Below, piece by piece: positions 61,024-64,000 of a stretch of 64,000 bases of DNA. Position 1 is the first letter of the stretch, and each line of letters starts with the position of its first letter. Made by a program: the position numbers and the translations under genes. The stretch is from JASHVB01 sp035508435. GTDB taxonomy: Bacteria; Pseudomonadota; Alphaproteobacteria; Acetobacterales; Acetobacteraceae. The DNA is taken from contig DATJNA010000070.1 in the NCBI GenBank assembly GCA_035508435.1, positions 1 through 64,000 of the forward strand, in the 5' to 3' direction. The notes under the pieces were generated by a model, which saw only the letters and a list, made by a program, of their open reading frames with translations, did no database searches and was not told where the DNA came from.

Positions 61024-62715
61024 CTATGCCACCGCCGGCGCCGTCTCCAGTTCCCGGGCCATCATCTCCCGCATCATGTATTTCTGCACCTTCCCGGTCA
61101 CCGTCATCGGATAACTATCGACGAACCGCACATAGCGCGGGATCTTGAAATGCGTGATCCTGCCACGGCAGAACGCCTTGATCTCCTCCTCCGTCGCCGC
61201 CATGCCCTCCCGCAACCTGATCCAGGCGCACAGCTCTTCGCCATAGAACGCGTCGGGCACGCCGAACGCCTGTACGTCGGCCACGGCGGGATGCGCGTAG
61301 AGGAACTCCTCCACCTCGCGCGGGTAGATATTCTCGCCGCCGCGGATCACCATGTCCTTGCTGCGGCCGGTGATGGCGATGTAGCCGTCGGCGTCCATCG
61401 TCCCCAGATCGCCGGTGTGCATCCAGCGCGCGGCGTCGATTGCCTCGGCCGTCTGCGCTGCGCCATTCCAATAGCCCTGCATCACCAGATAGCCGCGCGT
61501 GCAGATCTCGCCCTGCGTGCCGCGCGGCACAGTGCGGCCTTCCGGATCGACGATCTTGATCTCGGCGTGCGGATGCACCCGTCCCACCGTCCTGACGCGC
61601 TGTGCGATCGTGTCCGTACCGCTGGTCTGGGTGCTGACCGGCGAGGTCTCGGTCATGCCATACACGATCGTCAGCTCCTGCATGCCGAGTTCCTCGATCA
61701 GCCGGCGCATCACCCCCTCGGGACATGGCGCGCCGCCAATGAAGCCCTTGCGCAGCGATGAGAGATCGAAGCGGCGGTACTCCGGATGGTTCAGCATGGC
61801 GATGAACATGGTCGGCACGGCGCCGAGTGCGGTGCATTGCTCATCATGCAAGGCCTGCAGCATGGCGGTCGGGTCGAAGCCCTCGCCGGGGTAGACCACG
61901 GTCATGCCGTGCACCACGCCGCACAGGCTGCCGCAGACCATGCCGCCGCAATGATACAGTGGCAGAGGCATGCAGAACCGATCGCCAACCTCGGCGCCGC
62001 CCATCATGCCGATGAAGAACGCGTTGTTGAGGATGCCGTGATGCGTCAGCGTCGCCGCCTTCGGCGATCCGGTGGTGCCCGAGGTGAACTGGATGTTGAT
62101 CGGATCATCGGGCTGCAACGTCGCCGCCAGTTCCTCGAGACGCGCATGTTCTGCCGCGCCGCCGCGGTGCAGCACCTGGGAGAATGTGAGGAACCCGGGC
62201 TGGTGGGTCTCGCCGATATGGATCAGGGCGGAAAGATGCGGCAGGCGCGGCGACTGCAACGCGCCCGGCACGCTGTCGTCGATCTCGGGCGCCAGCGCGC
62301 GCAGCATGCCGAGATAGTCGGTGGTCTTGAACCGGTCGGCGCAGATCAGCGCGCGGCATTCCACCTTGTTCAGCGCGTATTCAAGTTCCGCCGCGCGGTA
62401 GGCCGGGTTGATGTTCACCATGATCAGCCCGGCCTTGGCGGTGCCATATTGCGTCAGCACCCAGGCAGCGTTGTTGGGCGACCAGATGCCGACGCGATCG
62501 CCTGGCTCCAACCCCAGCGCCAGCAATCCCGCGGCCAGGTCGTCCGCCGCGCGCTGCAACTCGGCGAAGGTCATGCGGGCCTGCTGATCGCAGATCACGA
62601 AGGCCTCGCGATCGGGCCAACGGGTGGCGGCGTTGTCGAGGCAGATGCCGATGGTCTCGTGGCGCAGCGGGACGTCACAGGCGCCGTGCGCGTAGCTGAG
62701 CAACGTCCGGCTCAT
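61024..62715 (-). CDS. AMP-dependent acyl-CoA synthetase
   Basis: A 563-residue ANL-superfamily ligase activating a carboxylic (probably fatty) acid to its CoA thioester through an acyl-AMP. Motifs: A3 TSGTTGSPKAATLTH, A5 YGMTETSPVS, A7 WMHTGDLGTMDADGY, A8 GRSKDMVIRGGENIYPREVE, and the catalytic lysine in TVTGKVQKYMMRE. The best matches by pattern are medium- or long-chain fatty acyl-CoA synthases of the FadD13/AcsF2 type. GGGAGG sets the ATG at 62715; the longer upstream frame is rejected. Confidence 0.92.
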   Translation of the reverse strand: MSRTLLSYAHGACDVPLRHETIGICLDNAATRWPDREAFVICDQQARMTFAELQRAADDLAAGLLALGLEPGDRVGIWSPNNAAWVLTQYGTAKAGLIMVNINPAYRAAELEYALNKVECRALICADRFKTTDYLGMLRALAPEIDDSVPGALQSPRLPHLSALIHIGETHQPGFLTFSQVLHRGGAAEHARLEELAATLQPDDPINIQFTSGTTGSPKAATLTHHGILNNAFFIGMMGGAEVGDRFCMPLPLYHCGGMVCGSLCGVVHGMTVVYPGEGFDPTAMLQALHDEQCTALGAVPTMFIAMLNHPEYRRFDLSSLRKGFIGGAPCPEGVMRRLIEELGMQELTIVYGMTETSPVSTQTSGTDTIAQRVRTVGRVHPHAEIKIVDPEGRTVPRGTQGEICTRGYLVMQGYWNGAAQTAEAIDAARWMHTGDLGTMDADGYIAITGRSKDMVIRGGENIYPREVEEFLYAHPAVADVQAFGVPDAFYGEELCAWIRLREGMAATEEEIKAFCRGRITHFKIPRYVRFVDSYPMTVTGKVQKYMMREMMARELETAPAVA

Positions 62716-62958
62716 GCGGTGGGCCTCCCTTTCTTGGTGCTTTGACAGCAACGCTAGCGCAGCGTGGCAGAGGGCTGCAATCGAAGCATTCGCCGGGGCG
62801 GCAGGTGCCCCCGGTGCGGCGCATCGTCTTCGCGTGTGGCAGCTCTGTGCCATCAGTATGCTCGCTAAATTCTGTCCACCAGATCGAGACTCGGGGGGCG
62901 AATCGTGCTAGCGCGATGCGGACCCGAAATCCCCACGTCAGCATGGGAGCGTGCCGCG

Positions 62959-64000
62959 GTGATTGCGCCGAATGTCGCCAGGCTACAGAAGAAGCCGACC
63001 GCGGACGCGACAAACATGCTGGCGCGCACGATCGGAAATCAGTCAAAGTCGAGGCCCCTGGCACAGACCGTTTCGAGCGCGACCGGGAAACCGCCGGGCA
63101 TAGGGGCTGGACAGAGCGCCAGCGACGAGGGCGTAACGGCCCGCGAAGCGCCCGGCGGCGCGGCGTGGGATTTCGGCAGCATCTCGATATTCCCGGCTGA
63201 ACGAGCGGACCGGCCTCGGTTGTCGTCGCCGTTGACTGGCACGCAGAAAAAACTCGTGGTCGGACGTGTCGACGATCCGCTTGAGCACGAGGCCGACCGC
63301 ATCGCCGATCAGGTGATGCGGATGCCGCAGCCGGTGCCGGTGAAGCCATCACACGCAGGCACCGCGATGCAGCGTCAATGCGCGGCGTGTGAGGAGGAAG
63401 GTGAGGCGATTGCCCGCAAGGCCGCGATTGGTGGAGCAAACCAAGCAGGAACGGCGGCACCGGACATCGTGCATGACGTGTTGGCCTCGCCTGGCCGGCC
63501 GCTCGATACCAATGCGCGCGCATTCTTCGAGCCCCGCTTCGGACAGGATTTCTCGCAGGTTCGCGTCCACGTCGATGAGCGGTCGGCGGCGTCGGCCCGC
63601 GCGGTCGGGGCGCGCGCCTACACGGTCGATCGCCACATCGTGTTTGGCACTGGTCACTATCAGCCGGACAATGCGACGGGCCAATTCTTGCTTGCACACG
63701 AACTGGCACACGTTGCGCAGCAGAAGGCAGCCGGCAACGGCGTTGTTTTCCGGGACCAGGATGATGGCAAACCGCACCCATCACCGCCAAAGACTCAAGC
63801 GCCGGGTGGCACGCCTGCGGCGGCACCGTGCGTCCCGAAACTGAATTCGATGGAGGCCAAGATTACCGGCACCGTGGGGGTGAGGGAGGTGCAGGGAAGG
63901 TGTCAGCTTATGCTGGGCACCGAAGGGAAGACCAATGGTGCTACGTTTACCTCGAAGGTTGACGTCCCCGCCGGGTGCACCGGTACGCTGCAATACGTTC
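62959..64000 (+). CDS. DUF4157 (eCIS core domain) protein, 3' end outside the window
   Basis: An open frame runs to the last base; at least 347 codons. The N-terminal part has AWDFGSISIFPAE, KKLVVGRVDDPLEHEADRIA and DQVMRMP, the lead-in typical of these proteins, then QRQCAACEEEGEAIARK. The DUF4157 domain follows: LDTNARAFFEPRFGQDFSQV, then RVHVDERSAASARAVGARAY and the metalloprotease-like AHELAHVAQQ. DUF4157 marks cargo or toxins of extracellular contractile injection systems, though it also occurs elsewhere. The C-terminal effector part is not in the window. The start is uncertain: GTG 62959 (GGGAG upstream) or ATG 63016. Confidence 0.85.
   Translation, partial: MIAPNVARLQKKPTADATNMLARTIGNQSKSRPLAQTVSSATGKPPGIGAGQSASDEGVTAREAPGGAAWDFGSISIFPAERADRPRLSSPLTGTQKKLVVGRVDDPLEHEADRIADQVMRMPQPVPVKPSHAGTAMQRQCAACEEEGEAIARKAAIGGANQAGTAAPDIVHDVLASPGRPLDTNARAFFEPRFGQDFSQVRVHVDERSAASARAVGARAYTVDRHIVFGTGHYQPDNATGQFLLAHELAHVAQQKAAGNGVVFRDQDDGKPHPSPPKTQAPGGTPAAAPCVPKLNSMEAKITGTVGVREVQGRCQLMLGTEGKTNGATFTSKVDVPAGCTGTLQYV

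Overview
This is a GC-rich bacterial chromosome segment with dense genes, many ATGA stop/start overlaps and long antisense shadow frames. The gene content points to an alphaproteobacterium, most likely Rhodospirillales/Acetobacteraceae. That placement is an inference, resting on two Hint-domain secreted proteins with a shared C-terminal domain, a PilZ-tailed chemoreceptor, a GcvA-like LysR beside a DUF1127 gene, and a YedY-like molybdoenzyme with a b561 cytochrome. No rRNA operon, CRISPR array, prophage or complete insertion sequence is visible.

Layout. Positions 1-3.3 kb hold a sigma-70 gene (5' end cut by the window), an AlbA_2/HATPase regulator, and a second truncated copy of the sigma gene's 3' end. 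Positions 3.4-10.3 kb carry sugar-acid and beta-propeller genes, a PAS protein, a CsbD-like protein, glycogen debranching enzyme GlgX, a NYN nuclease and folK. A tRNA-Ser(CGA) at 10.46 kb is followed by a gene-poor, accessory-looking stretch to about 19.6 kb (VapBC, an AHL-lactonase-like enzyme, a 1059-residue sortilin/BNR propeller, and an unassigned 418-residue protein). Positions 19.6-31.4 kb are metabolic and sensory: NHL propeller, exported AlgH-like protein, GMC dehydrogenase pair, 2-hydroxyacid dehydrogenase, PEP-mutase-family enzyme, a solute-binding protein coupled to a chemoreceptor with a c-di-GMP-binding PilZ tail, and an aminotransferase. Positions 31.4-33.3 kb are scarred by an IS5-type MITE and pseudogenes.

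The Hint proteins at 33.3-35.7 and 47.6-50.2 kb bracket two further blocks. One is a long minus-strand gene chain that joins a redox module (solute-binding protein, cytochrome b561, Moco enzyme) to glycan genes (TIGR04282-type transferase, GT87-like membrane transferase, radical SAM/SPASM, GT2). The other is a plus-strand set with ComM/YifB, a TumE/TumA-type toxin-antitoxin pair, an IsdG-like monooxygenase, an SDR and an MFS carrier. After the second Hint protein come a diguanylate cyclase and a PAS/degenerate-GGDEF protein, so c-di-GMP signalling sits beside secreted-protein genes. From 53.6 kb onward there are a polysaccharide deacetylase, an EthD protein, an ECF sigma/anti-sigma pair divergent from a fasciclin protein (the SigK-RskA-MPT70 theme), a CmcJ-type oxidoreductase, LysR/DUF1127, an acyl-CoA synthetase and, running off the right edge, a DUF4157 (eCIS core domain) protein.

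Repeats matter here. About 110-bp palindromic elements occur at 8.75, 38.99 and 56.70 kb, two of them with tandemly amplified right arms. Two 100-bp inverted-repeat elements flank a secreted-protein gene and a group II intron remnant at 59.9-60.9 kb. A 148-bp MITE with a CTAA target duplication interrupts a reading frame at 31.9 kb.
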